NCBI GenBank assembly: GCA_902779445.1
Contig: CACZBM010000001.1
Coordinates: 62,001 to 126,000 of the forward strand
Direction: 5' to 3'
Source of the DNA: an uncultured Lachnospiraceae bacterium
Lineage (GTDB): Bacteria; Bacillota; Clostridia; Lachnospirales; Lachnospiraceae
Length of the DNA: 64,000 nt
The position numbers were made by a program, and so were the translations under genes. Shown here piece after piece: positions 54,242 to 63,435 of the stretch. The first letter of the stretch is position 1. Each line of letters begins with the position of its first letter. The notes under the pieces are model-generated. The model made no database searches. It saw nothing but the letters and a program-made list of their open reading frames with translations, and was not told the origin of the DNA.

Positions 54242-54268
54242 AGATTCTTCACTTTGCTCAGAATGACG
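54242..54268. repeat. Family A repeat, single T-type unit (locus A10)
   Basis: One unit AGATTC...GAATGACG (core CACTTTGCTC) lies just upstream of the DUF212 gene. Confidence 0.8.
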
Positions 54269-54340
54269 CTAATTAACGGCATTGAATTGATTATATTATG
54301 AAATGATCGTCATAATTATATCACACACTCATAAATACGT

Positions 54341-54384
54341 AAAAAGCTCCCGGCGTACAGGAATGATCACATACACCGGGAGCC
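54341..54384 (-). terminator. Rho-independent terminator of dhaKLM
   Basis: A 12-bp stem (54346-54357 with 54372-54383, one mismatch) encloses a 14-base loop and is followed by TTTTT on the minus strand. It is about 50 bases after the dhaM stop. Confidence 0.85.
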
Positions 54385-54432
54385 ACACAAACTATACCCC
54401 TGTCAGAAAAGCTCTGATCTCATCAGCGCTTC

Positions 54433-54813
54433 CTAAAATTTTGATTCGCCGGCAGCTTCCATTGCCGCCTTTTTGACTTCTTCGAGAGTAGATCCGCTCT
54501 CTGCCTCAGCAGCTGCTGCGGCTGCGCCCTCAACCATCGGACAGTCTATCATTTCAACCTTCTTACCCTCCATGCTCTCAATGACCATTTCGGTAGTCAT
54601 ACACGAAGAGCCAAGATCCATGATAACTGCAACACCGTCGTCACTGTATACGGAATTAATGGCCTCTTCTATCTTCTCATAGCTGGTTCCGAATCCTCCG
54701 TCATCCAGTCCTCCGGCTGCGACCATCGGACACTCTCCGGCAATAAGCCTGGAAAGCTCCACTACTCCTTCTGCAAGTTTTTTACTGTGGGATACGATAA
54801 CTATTCCAACCAT
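54433..54813 (-). CDS. dhaM: Dihydroxyacetone kinase phosphotransfer subunit DhaM
   Basis: This 126-residue protein is the EIIA-Man-type domain of DhaM: GIVIVSHSKKLAEGVVEL with His9 as phosphoacceptor, then VIMDLGSSCMTTEM. It phosphorylates ADP bound to DhaL with phosphate from PTS HPr. It has only the EIIA domain, without fused HPr and EI. The C-terminal tail is Ala/Glu-rich. It follows dhaL by about 100 bases. Confidence 0.92.
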   Translation of the reverse strand: MVGIVIVSHSKKLAEGVVELSRLIAGECPMVAAGGLDDGGFGTSYEKIEEAINSVYSDDGVAVIMDLGSSCMTTEMVIESMEGKKVEMIDCPMVEGAAAAAAEAESGSTLEEVKKAAMEAAGESKF

Positions 54814-54913
54814 AGTTGTCTCCTCTCGTAGACACGGTTTGCTACCTGATCAAAACCAGTCGTACCCGATCCCGTAACTCGCTGCTTCGCAGCTTCGAAC
54901 GGTATCTGGCTCC

Positions 54914-55537
54914 TTAGTACGCTGCGGCGATCGCTTCCAGGACAAACGTGAAGGAGGTTGCTCCGGGATCCTGATGTCCTATGGAACGTTCTCCCACATA
55001 GCTGGCTCTTCCCTTGGTGGCTATTATGGTCTTAGTATATTCCACGCCCTCTTTGGCAGCAGCCACACCGTCCTTTAAGAATTCGCCCGGTGCCTTTCCT
55101 TCTTCTACGCCCTTCTTCATTGCCTCAATGGCGGGGATCATGGCATCCACCATGGTCTTCTCACCCTTTTCGGCCTTGCCGCGAAGCTGAACCCCTCCGA
55201 GAGCAGCATCCATGATAGCGATAAAGTCATTGGCGTCTATCTCGTTTTTCCCGGCAGCTACAGCGCCGGCCTTCATGAAAGCAGTTCCGTAAAGGGGTCC
55301 CGATGACCCTCCTACGGTAGATACCAGATCCATACCCACTTTCTTCAGAATAGCACCTATATCCTTTCCTTCCAGTCCCGGAAGATCCTCCAGAACCTTC
55401 CGGAATCCACGATCCATATTGATACCATGATCATTGTCACCTATGGGTGCATCCAGATCAGTAAGAAACTGGGCATTCTCATGAATGATACCGGCCATGG
55501 CCTTTATGATCTCTATTACCTTAGTGTTGTCTGTCAT
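54914..55537 (-). CDS. dhaL: Dihydroxyacetone kinase ADP-binding subunit DhaL
   Basis: The start at 55537 (MTDNTKVIEI) overlaps the dhaK end and has GAGG upstream, giving 207 residues. It carries the Mg-ADP-binding Asp cluster (LTDLDAPIGDNDHGINMDRGF), the GGSSGPLYGTAF lid and GRASYVGERSIGHQDPGATS. With DhaK it phosphorylates dihydroxyacetone using phosphate from DhaM. Confidence 0.95.
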   Translation of the reverse strand: MTDNTKVIEIIKAMAGIIHENAQFLTDLDAPIGDNDHGINMDRGFRKVLEDLPGLEGKDIGAILKKVGMDLVSTVGGSSGPLYGTAFMKAGAVAAGKNEIDANDFIAIMDAALGGVQLRGKAEKGEKTMVDAMIPAIEAMKKGVEEGKAPGEFLKDGVAAAKEGVEYTKTIIATKGRASYVGERSIGHQDPGATSFTFVLEAIAAAY

Positions 55538-55544
55538 ATTTACC

Positions 55545-56537
55545 TCAAAGTACCTTAAATGCAGGTGTGTCAGCAGTAGCATCGAGAAGTTTCTTCATCT
55601 CATCATCAAGCTTCAGGAGTGAGATAGAGAATCCTTCCATCTCAAGACTTGTCATATACTCGCCTACGAATGTGCGGTATACCTTGATGCCCTTGTCCTT
55701 TAATACATCACTCACATGATTATTAACGATAAGAAGCTCCATAAGAGGTGTAGCTCCGCAGCCGTTGATCATAACAGCTACTTCACTTCCGCTGTAGTCG
55801 ATGTCAGCAAGGATCTTTGTCAGAAGCTGATCAACTATCTGGTCTGCTTTCTGCATCTTTTCCTTATGTGTGCCGGGCTCGCCATGGATACCGATACCGA
55901 TCTCCATCTCATCTTCAGCGATCTCAAATCCGGGCTTTCCTGCTGCAGGAACGGTACAGGGAGTGATGGCCATACTCATGGAACGTACATTAGCGATAAC
56001 CTTTTCAGCTACTGCCTTAACTTCCTCGAGGCTTGCTCCTTCTTCAGCCTTAGCACCTGCGATCTTGTGAACAAATACTGTTCCTGCGATGCCACGGCGT
56101 CCTACCGTATAAAGTGATCCGTCAACTGCAACGTCATCATTAACTACTACTTCGTCAACCTTGATGCCTTCATCTCTGGCCATATCAGCTGCCATCTCGA
56201 AGTTCATAACGTCTCCGGTGTAATTCTTTACAACCATCAGAACGCCCTGATCTGTTGCTATCTCTTTTATCCCCTCAAATACCTGATCCGGAGTGGGAGA
56301 TGTAAATACTGCACCTGCAACTGCCGCATCAAGCATACCTTTACCTACATAACCTGCATGAGCGGGCTCATGTCCGCTTCCGCCTCCGCTTATAAGAGCA
56401 ACCTTACCGGTCTTCTTCTGCGAACGCGTAACAACTGTAGTCCCGTCGATCCTTTTAACATAATCAGGATAAGCTTTTACTAAACCTTCAACCATCTGCT
56501 CCTCAACCTGGCCTACATCGTTAATGATCTTCTTCAT
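55545..56537 (-). CDS. dhaK: Dihydroxyacetone kinase substrate-binding subunit DhaK
   Basis: This 330-residue subunit binds dihydroxyacetone covalently through the His in GIGIHGEPGTHKE (near 214) and has the GGGSGHEPAHAGYVGKG loop. FTSPTPDQVFEGI is typical. It is the first gene in a complete dhaKLM operon, so dihydroxyacetone from glycerol or sugar breakdown enters glycolysis as its phosphate with PEP as the donor. GGAGGAAC precedes the ATG. Confidence 0.96.
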   Translation of the reverse strand: MKKIINDVGQVEEQMVEGLVKAYPDYVKRIDGTTVVTRSQKKTGKVALISGGGSGHEPAHAGYVGKGMLDAAVAGAVFTSPTPDQVFEGIKEIATDQGVLMVVKNYTGDVMNFEMAADMARDEGIKVDEVVVNDDVAVDGSLYTVGRRGIAGTVFVHKIAGAKAEEGASLEEVKAVAEKVIANVRSMSMAITPCTVPAAGKPGFEIAEDEMEIGIGIHGEPGTHKEKMQKADQIVDQLLTKILADIDYSGSEVAVMINGCGATPLMELLIVNNHVSDVLKDKGIKVYRTFVGEYMTSLEMEGFSISLLKLDDEMKKLLDATADTPAFKVL

Positions 56538-56682
56538 GCTGTTCCTCCTTAATTATTGATTAGGTAATATTCACGAAATATTCATCCGGATGATGTGGCA
56601 TCCATCTGCATATCTCACAAAGACAAGCCAATTTTATATCAAATTTCTGTTACTTTCAACCATGTTTTTTAATCATTTTTAT
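56538..56682. other. Intergenic region upstream of dhaK
   Basis: This AT-rich stretch of about 145 bases between divergent dhaK and fkp contains an A/T direct repeat (GAATATT twice, 56567-56584, minus sense) and a 10-bp palindrome CATCCGGATG (56583-56592). Either could be an operator for dhaK; I see no catabolite-response element. The remainder to 56893 is repeat DNA (next entry). Confidence 0.4.
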
Positions 56683-56864
56683 AGATTCTTCGCTTCGCTC
56701 AGAATGACACCATTACCTGAGATCCTTTGCTTCGCTCAGAATGACAAAAAGATGTCATTCTGAGGGCTTTAGCCCGAAGAATCTTTTGCAATGATCCTTT
56801 GCTTCGCTCAGAATGACAAAAAGATGTCATTCTGAGGGCTTTAGCCTGAAGAATCTTTTGCAAT
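56683..56864. repeat. Family A repeat cluster with a 2 x 72 bp tandem (locus A11)
   Basis: A T-type unit (56683-56709) is followed by two head-to-tail 72-bp copies (56721-56792 and 56793-56864). Each copy holds one inverted pair: AGATCC/TGATCC...GAATGACA then TGTCATTC with GGGCTTTAGCC core. In these copies the first unit pairs ATCCT with AGAAT through a G-U wobble, an exception to the strict covariation elsewhere. Confidence 0.9.
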
Positions 56865-56893
56865 TACAGCATAATTCTGCTACATTTATAGCT

Positions 56894-59872
56894 ATGAATA
56901 AATATAAGAATCTTTTTTTACAGCAATCATACAATGACAGCACTGATCTGTTCCGGGATATCATAAACCGTGAGCAGAATCATTCAGAACGGCAGATACC
57001 CGTATGGGATCATGTGGTACTCTCCGCATCTAACGATGCCCAGGCCTATGCCTACAGAGAGCAGATAGAAACACGTCTGAAGGAGAAGCGTCTGCCTTCC
57101 AGGACCAAATATTCCGTCGTGGCCGATCCGGGCGGCAAGCGCGTGGGTTCAGGCGGCGCAGCTTTCAATATCCTGAAATATATCAACGATATCGATAACA
57201 GGGATCTTGAAGCCATGAGAATACTGGTCCTCCATAGCGGAGGGGATGCCAAAAGGACTCCCCAGTACAGTGCATGCGGCAAGATCTTTTCACCTGTTCC
57301 GAGAATGCTCCCGGACGGACACCGCTCCACCATTTTTGACGAATTCATGATAGCCATGTGCGGCATACCATCCAGGATATCCTCAGGCATGCTCACCTGT
57401 TCCGGGGATGTTATGCTCCTTTTCAATCATCTTCAGCTTGATTTCTATGAAGAAGGAGCCGCTGCTCTTTCCATAAAGGAGCCTGCCATGATCGGCAAGG
57501 ATCACGGTGTTTTCCTCGGTTCGGAAGACGGATACGTAAGGCAGTTCCTTCACAAGCAGTCTTTACAGAGCCTTCGTTCCAGCGGAGCGGCTGACTCCAG
57601 AGATATGATAAATATCGATACCGGTGCTGTTATCTTCAGCGGCAAGCTGGTACGGGATCTCTATTCCCTCATAGATACTGATGAGAAATTTAATGAGATG
57701 GTAAACGAAAATACCCGGCTTTCCTTCTATGCCGACTTCCTTTACCCGCTCGCCGAGGACAGCACTCTGGAACAGTTTTATAAAGAACAGCCGGAGGGAG
57801 AGTTCAGTCCCGAGCTCGAAAAGGCACGAGAAAAGATTTGGCATGTCCTCCGCACATACAGGATGAAGCTTATCCGCTTCTCCCCTGCCTCATTCCTTCA
57901 TTTCGGTTCCACGAGGGAAGTGCTGAAGATGGTCACTTCCGATATAGAAAGCTACAGTGACCTTGGCTGGTCAAACACTGTAAACAGCAATTATCTTGGC
58001 GACAAATTTGCCGCCTCAAATTCCTATGTCAGCGTCAGGGCTACCATAGGTGAAGGCAGCTATATAGAAGACAGCTATATCCACCATAATACAGTTATAG
58101 GAAAAGGCTGTGTGATCTGCGGCATGACCACGGGAAGATCCTTCTCCCGCAGCACAGATAAAGAAAACAGGAGTTCAGACAGCAGCTGGAATGATGTGAT
58201 CTGGATACCGGACAACACTGTGATCCATGGTCTCAAGCTGAGAGACGGCAGGTTCGTGGTCCGTATGTATGGTGTGGACGATAATCCAAAGGAGGCATTA
58301 TGGTTTGGAAAACCCATTGACGAGCCTCTTTGGACCAAGCCTCTGTTCCCGGTAAGAGATACTCTGGAAGAAGCTCTCCGCGACACGCTTTCCCACAATA
58401 CCAGCGGCGAATGCATGAGCCTGATGGAAAGCTTTAATGCCGCCGATGCAACCCAGATCATCCCATGGCAGGAAAAGCTTAATGACCGGATGAAGGCGGG
58501 AAGCCTTTTAGAAGCCATCGAGAAAGGTATTCCCTGTAACGAAGCCATTAAGATATTCAAAACCGGTATTTCAGAAAGAGTGGAGCGCCTCCTCATATCG
58601 AAGGCCGAACAGCTGGACGTAAATGATCTTACGGAATTCGGAAAGAAGATCCGGATATACTACTATCTGTCAAAAGTTATAGATAAGGAAAGAATGGCAG
58701 AAAGCTGCTTTAAGACCATCAGAGACACCATACTCTCCACGGCGCTTAAGGAGACCGGCTATAACTCAGAATATCATATTGCTAAAGATGAAGTGATAAT
58801 AAGACTCCCCGTAAGAGTAAACTGGGGAGGCGGATGGTCCGACACCCCGCCATACTGTATGGAGCACGGTGGAACCGTATTAAATGCGGCAGTTACTCTG
58901 AACGGAGAACTTCCCATTGAAGTGACATTAAAGAAGATCCCCGAAAAGAAGATCGTTCTTACAAGTACAGATATCGGAAGCTACAGGGAATTCAGGTCTT
59001 TAGACGAGCTTCAGGACTGCCAGGATCCCATGGATGCCTTTTCCCTTCATAAAGCAGCCCTCATCGCCTGCGGCGTGATCCCATACGAGTCCAAAGAAGA
59101 TGAAGATCTGAGCCTTGAAAAGATCTGCGACAATCTCGGCGGCGGTATCTATATGAATACCAGAGTCATCAATATTCCCAAAGGAAGCGGACTCGGGACA
59201 AGCTCGATACTGGCCGGCGCTTGCGTAAAAGGAATATATAAGTTCCTGGGTGTCACAGTATCAGATAATGAGCTTTATAACCGAGTACTCTGTATGGAAC
59301 AGATCATGTCTACCGGCGGCGGTTGGCAGGACCAGGTAGGCGGGCTGGCTCCGGGAATAAAGATGGTAACCACCAGAGAAGCTATCCATCAGAAGATAAT
59401 CTGTACTCCCGTTCAGATCAACGGTAATACACTGGATGAATTGAATGACAGATTTGCCATCATATATACAGGGCAACGGAGGCTTGCGAGAAACCTTCTC
59501 CGCGATATAGTGGGTAAATACCTTGCAAATGAATCTGATGTGGTGGATGTCCTCTACCGGATACAGCAGCTCGCGGTCCTCATGCGGCTTGAGCTGGAAA
59601 AAGGACATGTTGACGGTTTCGCAAAGCTCTTAAATGAACATTGGGAACTCTCGAAGAAACTCGACGGAGAATGCACAAATACATGTATAGACCAGCTTTT
59701 CCTGGCCATAGACGACCTTATCTCCGGAAAGATGATCTGCGGTGCCGGAGGAGGCGGATTCATTCAGGTAGTCATGAAGAAAAATGTTACCCTTACCGAT
59801 CTCCAGACAAGGCTCGACGAAGTATTTTCCGATTCCGGCGTTTCAGCCTGGAAAACAGATTTTTATTTCTAG
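56894..59872 (+). CDS. fkp: Bifunctional fucokinase/fucose-1-phosphate guanylyltransferase
   Basis: The real start is ATG at 56894 (MNKYKNLFLQ); the frame extends upstream only into repeat DNA. The 992-residue protein has an N-terminal L-fucose-1-phosphate guanylyltransferase domain (VADPGGKRVGSGGAAFNILKY near residue 75; LLHS-like VLHSGGDAKRTP; GDVMLLF), a beta-helix linker (VRATIGEGSYIEDSYIHHNTVIGKGCVICG), and a C-terminal GHMP kinase domain with VRVNWGGGWSDTPPY, PKGSGLGTSSILAGA (near 765) and GGGWQDQVGG. It converts free fucose to GDP-fucose in two steps. No good ribosome site precedes the start. Confidence 0.9.
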   Translation: MNKYKNLFLQQSYNDSTDLFRDIINREQNHSERQIPVWDHVVLSASNDAQAYAYREQIETRLKEKRLPSRTKYSVVADPGGKRVGSGGAAFNILKYINDIDNRDLEAMRILVLHSGGDAKRTPQYSACGKIFSPVPRMLPDGHRSTIFDEFMIAMCGIPSRISSGMLTCSGDVMLLFNHLQLDFYEEGAAALSIKEPAMIGKDHGVFLGSEDGYVRQFLHKQSLQSLRSSGAADSRDMINIDTGAVIFSGKLVRDLYSLIDTDEKFNEMVNENTRLSFYADFLYPLAEDSTLEQFYKEQPEGEFSPELEKAREKIWHVLRTYRMKLIRFSPASFLHFGSTREVLKMVTSDIESYSDLGWSNTVNSNYLGDKFAASNSYVSVRATIGEGSYIEDSYIHHNTVIGKGCVICGMTTGRSFSRSTDKENRSSDSSWNDVIWIPDNTVIHGLKLRDGRFVVRMYGVDDNPKEALWFGKPIDEPLWTKPLFPVRDTLEEALRDTLSHNTSGECMSLMESFNAADATQIIPWQEKLNDRMKAGSLLEAIEKGIPCNEAIKIFKTGISERVERLLISKAEQLDVNDLTEFGKKIRIYYYLSKVIDKERMAESCFKTIRDTILSTALKETGYNSEYHIAKDEVIIRLPVRVNWGGGWSDTPPYCMEHGGTVLNAAVTLNGELPIEVTLKKIPEKKIVLTSTDIGSYREFRSLDELQDCQDPMDAFSLHKAALIACGVIPYESKEDEDLSLEKICDNLGGGIYMNTRVINIPKGSGLGTSSILAGACVKGIYKFLGVTVSDNELYNRVLCMEQIMSTGGGWQDQVGGLAPGIKMVTTREAIHQKIICTPVQINGNTLDELNDRFAIIYTGQRRLARNLLRDIVGKYLANESDVVDVLYRIQQLAVLMRLELEKGHVDGFAKLLNEHWELSKKLDGECTNTCIDQLFLAIDDLISGKMICGAGGGGFIQVVMKKNVTLTDLQTRLDEVFSDSGVSAWKTDFYF

Positions 59873-59876
59873 TGTA

Positions 59877-60028
59877 GTGTAATTCTGAGCTACCCGGTGT
59901 CATTCTGCGCTACCTGGTGTAATTCTGAGCTACCCGGTGTCATTCTGAGCTACCCGGTGTCATTCTGAGCGGAGCGAAGAATCTCATATACCTGTAGGAG
60001 AGATCCTTCGCTGACGCTCAGGATGACA
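59877..60028. repeat. Family A repeat: 5 x 20 bp tandem plus head-to-head pair (locus A12)
   Basis: Five 20-base copies (GTGTMATTCTGMGCTACCYG; 59877, 59897, 59917, 59937, 59957) lead into a T-type unit at 59957, whose partner C-type unit (AGATCC...GGATGACA) ends at 60028. The array seems to have grown from the left arm of the pair. Confidence 0.9.
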
Positions 60029-60037
60029 CTGTCTTAT

Positions 60038-61618
60038 TTAGTCCAGCGCTTCTTTCTGAGGCACTTCAACTTTTTTCTCAAAGCTTGTAAACATCTCATC
60101 CACTGCCGAAGCATCCATCTTCGCTGTAAAGGCACTCACCAACGGAACCACTATCAGTCCGCCCACCATGGCAAGCACACCGGAATTTATCGATGACTTA
60201 AATATGAATCCGAAGAAAGATCCCCAGGATGATACGTCTGTTCCTGAAAGGGTTACGAAAAGCTGGATAACAGCTATAGCACATCCCCATATATAGCAGG
60301 CAGCTACAGAAGCTCTGGTAACGTTTTTCCAGTACAGCCCATAGAGGAAAGGTGCCAGAAACGCGCCGGCCAGTGCTCCCCATGAAACACCCATCATCTG
60401 GGCGATAAATGTGATCCCCGGGAATGAATCCTTTACCACCGCGAGAACAGCAGAGATCAGTATGAAGAATATTATAAATATCCTCATTCCGGAAACCTGT
60501 GACTTTTCGCTCATGTCTTTTCTCACGGTCTTTATCACATCCAGGGTAAATGTGGAGCTGGAAGTGAGTACAAGAGACGAAAGTGTCGACATTGATGCTG
60601 CCAGCACCAGAACGATGACTATAGCGATTATCATCGAGGGAAGAGTTGATAACATAGTGGGAACGATCGTATCAAAAAGAGGCTTGCCGGTAGTCTCATT
60701 GTACTGGATGCGCTCTGCATACAGTCTTCCGAAACCACCAAGGAAATAACATCCACCGGCTACTATAACTGCAAATATAGTTGAAATAACAGTTCCCTTA
60801 TGAATGTCCTTCTCACTCTTTATGGCATAAAACTTGCTGACCATCTGGGGAAGCCCCCATGTTCCGAGGGAAGTAAGGATCACCACAAAGAGAAGCGAAA
60901 GGGGATCAGGTCCGAAGAATGAAGAAAACGCTCCGTGCTCCCAGTTCTCAGCCGGTATCTCGGAAAGTCTTTTTGCTGCTTCCACAAGTCCTCCGTTATC
61001 ATTTAACACCGCAATGATAACTGCCGAGATTCCAAATAACATTATGATACCCTGAATGAAATCGTTTATAGCTGTAGCCGTATATCCTCCGAATACCACA
61101 TAGATACCGGTAAGTACTGCCATAATAGCGATCACAAGCCAGTACGGGATATTGAACACGAGACCGAAAAGACTGGAAAGGCCATTATATAATGAAGCAG
61201 TATAGGGTATCAGGAAAATGAACACTATGACTGAAGCCGCCACCTTAAGGGGAACAGAGTCAAATCTCTTTCCAAAGAAATCCGGCATTGTCTTTGCATC
61301 CAGTTTCTGGGTCATGATCCTTGTCCTTCTGCCAAGTATATTCCATGCCAGCAGGGATCCGATAAAAGCATTCCCGAGTCCTGCCCATGTGGCTGACATT
61401 CCGTAAAGCCATCCGAACTGTCCTGCGTATCCCACGAAAATAACCGCCGAAAAATAGGAAGTTCCAAAAGCAAAAGCCGTGAGCCATGGTCCGACAGACC
61501 TTCCTCCCAAGGCAAAACCTTCCACATCCTTTGCCATGTTCCTCGTGTAAAATCCCACAAAGATCATAACAGCAAAAAAGATGATCAAAAAAATACTGCT
61601 GATTACCTGTGTCTCCAT
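60038..61618 (-). CDS. Sodium:solute symporter (SSS family)
   Basis: This 526-residue transporter has thirteen or so membrane spans. SSS signatures are visible: GFYTRNMAKDVEGFALGGRSVGPWLTAFAFGTSYFSAVIFVGYAG near the start and GYTATAINDFIQGIIMLFG (TM5 region). Such proteins co-transport an organic acid, amino acid or sugar with Na+; the substrate is unknown. It is followed on the strand by fkp in the opposite direction, but whether it carries fucose is unknown. A hydrophilic tail closes the protein. Confidence 0.9.
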   Translation of the reverse strand: METQVISSIFLIIFFAVMIFVGFYTRNMAKDVEGFALGGRSVGPWLTAFAFGTSYFSAVIFVGYAGQFGWLYGMSATWAGLGNAFIGSLLAWNILGRRTRIMTQKLDAKTMPDFFGKRFDSVPLKVAASVIVFIFLIPYTASLYNGLSSLFGLVFNIPYWLVIAIMAVLTGIYVVFGGYTATAINDFIQGIIMLFGISAVIIAVLNDNGGLVEAAKRLSEIPAENWEHGAFSSFFGPDPLSLLFVVILTSLGTWGLPQMVSKFYAIKSEKDIHKGTVISTIFAVIVAGGCYFLGGFGRLYAERIQYNETTGKPLFDTIVPTMLSTLPSMIIAIVIVLVLAASMSTLSSLVLTSSSTFTLDVIKTVRKDMSEKSQVSGMRIFIIFFILISAVLAVVKDSFPGITFIAQMMGVSWGALAGAFLAPFLYGLYWKNVTRASVAACYIWGCAIAVIQLFVTLSGTDVSSWGSFFGFIFKSSINSGVLAMVGGLIVVPLVSAFTAKMDASAVDEMFTSFEKKVEVPQKEALD

Positions 61619-61648
61619 TTTTTACTCTCCTTAATTATTTGCCTTTTG

Positions 61649-61719
61649 AGATCCTTCGCTTCGCTCAGGATGACGTGTGCGCTTCTGCTGTCATTCTGAG
61701 GGCGCAGCCCGAAGAATCT
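61649..61719. repeat. Family A repeat, inverted pair (locus A13)
   Basis: A C-type unit (AGATCC...GGATGACG) at 61649-61675 and a T-type unit with a GGGCGCAGCCC core ending at 61719 lie back to back, in the opposite relative order from other pairs. The repeat touches the acyl-CoA synthetase stop codon (61719-61721). Confidence 0.88.
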
Positions 61720-63356
61720 CACTTCTTAATCTCCTGCTCCACTATACGGTCTGCTCCGTATCTCTTTCTCAGAACAGGTTTTTCTATCTTACCCGTCGCA
61801 TTTCTCGGAACATCCGCGAAAATGACCCTGTGCGGTCTCTTATATCTGGGAAGAGCCTCACAGAACTTATTGATCTCTTCCTCCGTGGCCTCTACCCCCT
61901 CTTTAAGCTGTATGATCGCTCCTGCTATCTCTCCAAGACGCTTATCCGGAAGTCCGATCACGGCCACATCATTGATCTTGTCATTTGTCCTGAGGAAATC
62001 CTCTATCTGAACAGGATACAGATTTTCTCCGCCCGATACTATTACATCCTTCTTTCTGTCAACGAGGAAGATGAATCCATCCTCATCCTGCACCGCCACA
62101 TCACCGGTCTTCAGCCATCCGTCACCGGGCAGTACTTCTGCACTTGCTTCAGGATTTTTGTAGTAACACTCCATCACGCCGGGACCTTTGACACAGAGCT
62201 CACCCTCTTTTCCTGAGGGAAGTGTATTGTAATCTTCATCCACGATCTTTGCTTCCCAGTTATAACCGGGTATGCCTATCGCGCCGATCTTATGCTCATG
62301 ATGAAGACCAAGGTGTACACATCCGGGTCCGATGGATTCTGAAAGACCGTAATTCGTATCATAGTCATGATCCGGGAAATAATCCTTCCAGTGTTTTATC
62401 AGTGAAGGCGGAACCGGCTGTGCTCCGATATGCATCAAACGCCACTGCTTCAGTTCATAATCGCCGGTCTTCACATCCCCCCTGTCCAGAGCATCCAAGA
62501 TGTCCTGTGCCCAGGGAACAAGAAGCCAGACGATAGTACACTTTTCTTCAGAAACTGCTTTTAATATAGTATCCGGATCGGTTCCCTTGAGAAGGACAGC
62601 TTTACTTCCGGATATCAGGCTTCCGAACCAGTGCATCTTGGCCCCCGTATGGTAGAGCGGCGGTATGCACAGGAACACATCGTCATGCTCCTGCAGATGA
62701 TGCTTCTGCTCCACCTGGGCAGACTGGGTCAGAGATCTGTGTTTATGAAGTATGGCCTTGGGGAATCCAGTTGTCCCGGAAGAGAAATAGATAGCCGCTT
62801 CATCATCATCACTTAAGGGAATGAGCGGCGGCTGGCTGGAGCAATCCTGAACAAGCTCCATATAGCTGTCCGCAAATGTCGGGCAGTTTTCTCCCACATA
62901 TATAAGAAGTCTTCCTTTACTAAGCTTCTCTTCAATAGCCTCTATACGGCCAATAAACTGTGGTCCGAAGAAAAGAATACTGACATCTGCCAGGTCTGCG
63001 CAGTACTCTATTTCATCAGCCGAATATCTGAAATTAAACGGAACAGCAATGGCACCGGTCTTTAATATGCCGAAATAGATGGGAAGCCATTCAAGACAAT
63101 TCATCATAAGTATCGCAACCTTTTCTCCCCGTTGTATTCCGCGGGAAAGAAGCATGTTGGCTACGCGGTTTGCTTTTTCATCGAATACTCCCCATGTGAT
63201 CTCGTGGCGGTAGGGTCTGTCCTCCGTCTGCTGTATTAGAGAATAGTCTTTCCAGGTAACCCTCCTGGTCTCTTTCATTTCCGGATTAAGCTCTACTAAA
63301 GCTACTTCATTTCCGTAAAGCTTGGCATTCTTTTCCAAAAGGTCTGTGATAGGCAT
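61719..63356 (-). CDS. AMP-binding acyl-CoA synthetase
   Basis: This 545-residue enzyme activates a carboxylic acid with ATP and CoA. It has the AMP signature IYFSSGTTGFPKAILHKHRSL (near 190), TNYGLSES, the hinge GDGWLKTGDVAVQDEDGFIFLVDRKKDVIVSGGENLYPVQIE and the catalytic-lysine region PRNATGKIEK. The substrate could be a fatty or aromatic acid. GAGGGGG precedes the ATG. A minus-strand promoter lies at 63436-63465. Confidence 0.9.
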   Translation of the reverse strand: MPITDLLEKNAKLYGNEVALVELNPEMKETRRVTWKDYSLIQQTEDRPYRHEITWGVFDEKANRVANMLLSRGIQRGEKVAILMMNCLEWLPIYFGILKTGAIAVPFNFRYSADEIEYCADLADVSILFFGPQFIGRIEAIEEKLSKGRLLIYVGENCPTFADSYMELVQDCSSQPPLIPLSDDDEAAIYFSSGTTGFPKAILHKHRSLTQSAQVEQKHHLQEHDDVFLCIPPLYHTGAKMHWFGSLISGSKAVLLKGTDPDTILKAVSEEKCTIVWLLVPWAQDILDALDRGDVKTGDYELKQWRLMHIGAQPVPPSLIKHWKDYFPDHDYDTNYGLSESIGPGCVHLGLHHEHKIGAIGIPGYNWEAKIVDEDYNTLPSGKEGELCVKGPGVMECYYKNPEASAEVLPGDGWLKTGDVAVQDEDGFIFLVDRKKDVIVSGGENLYPVQIEDFLRTNDKINDVAVIGLPDKRLGEIAGAIIQLKEGVEATEEEINKFCEALPRYKRPHRVIFADVPRNATGKIEKPVLRKRYGADRIVEQEIKK

Positions 63357-63435
63357 GGCGTCCCCCTCTAACTTGATTCTTTATTTTGTATGTATGCGCT
63401 TTTAACTTTTTGCATTTAAAGCGTCAACGTAACAA

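Noticed and set aside
56813..56893. N-terminal extension of fkp (MTKRCHSEGFSL...)
   Set aside because: These codons are family A repeat sequence; alignable protein starts at 56894.
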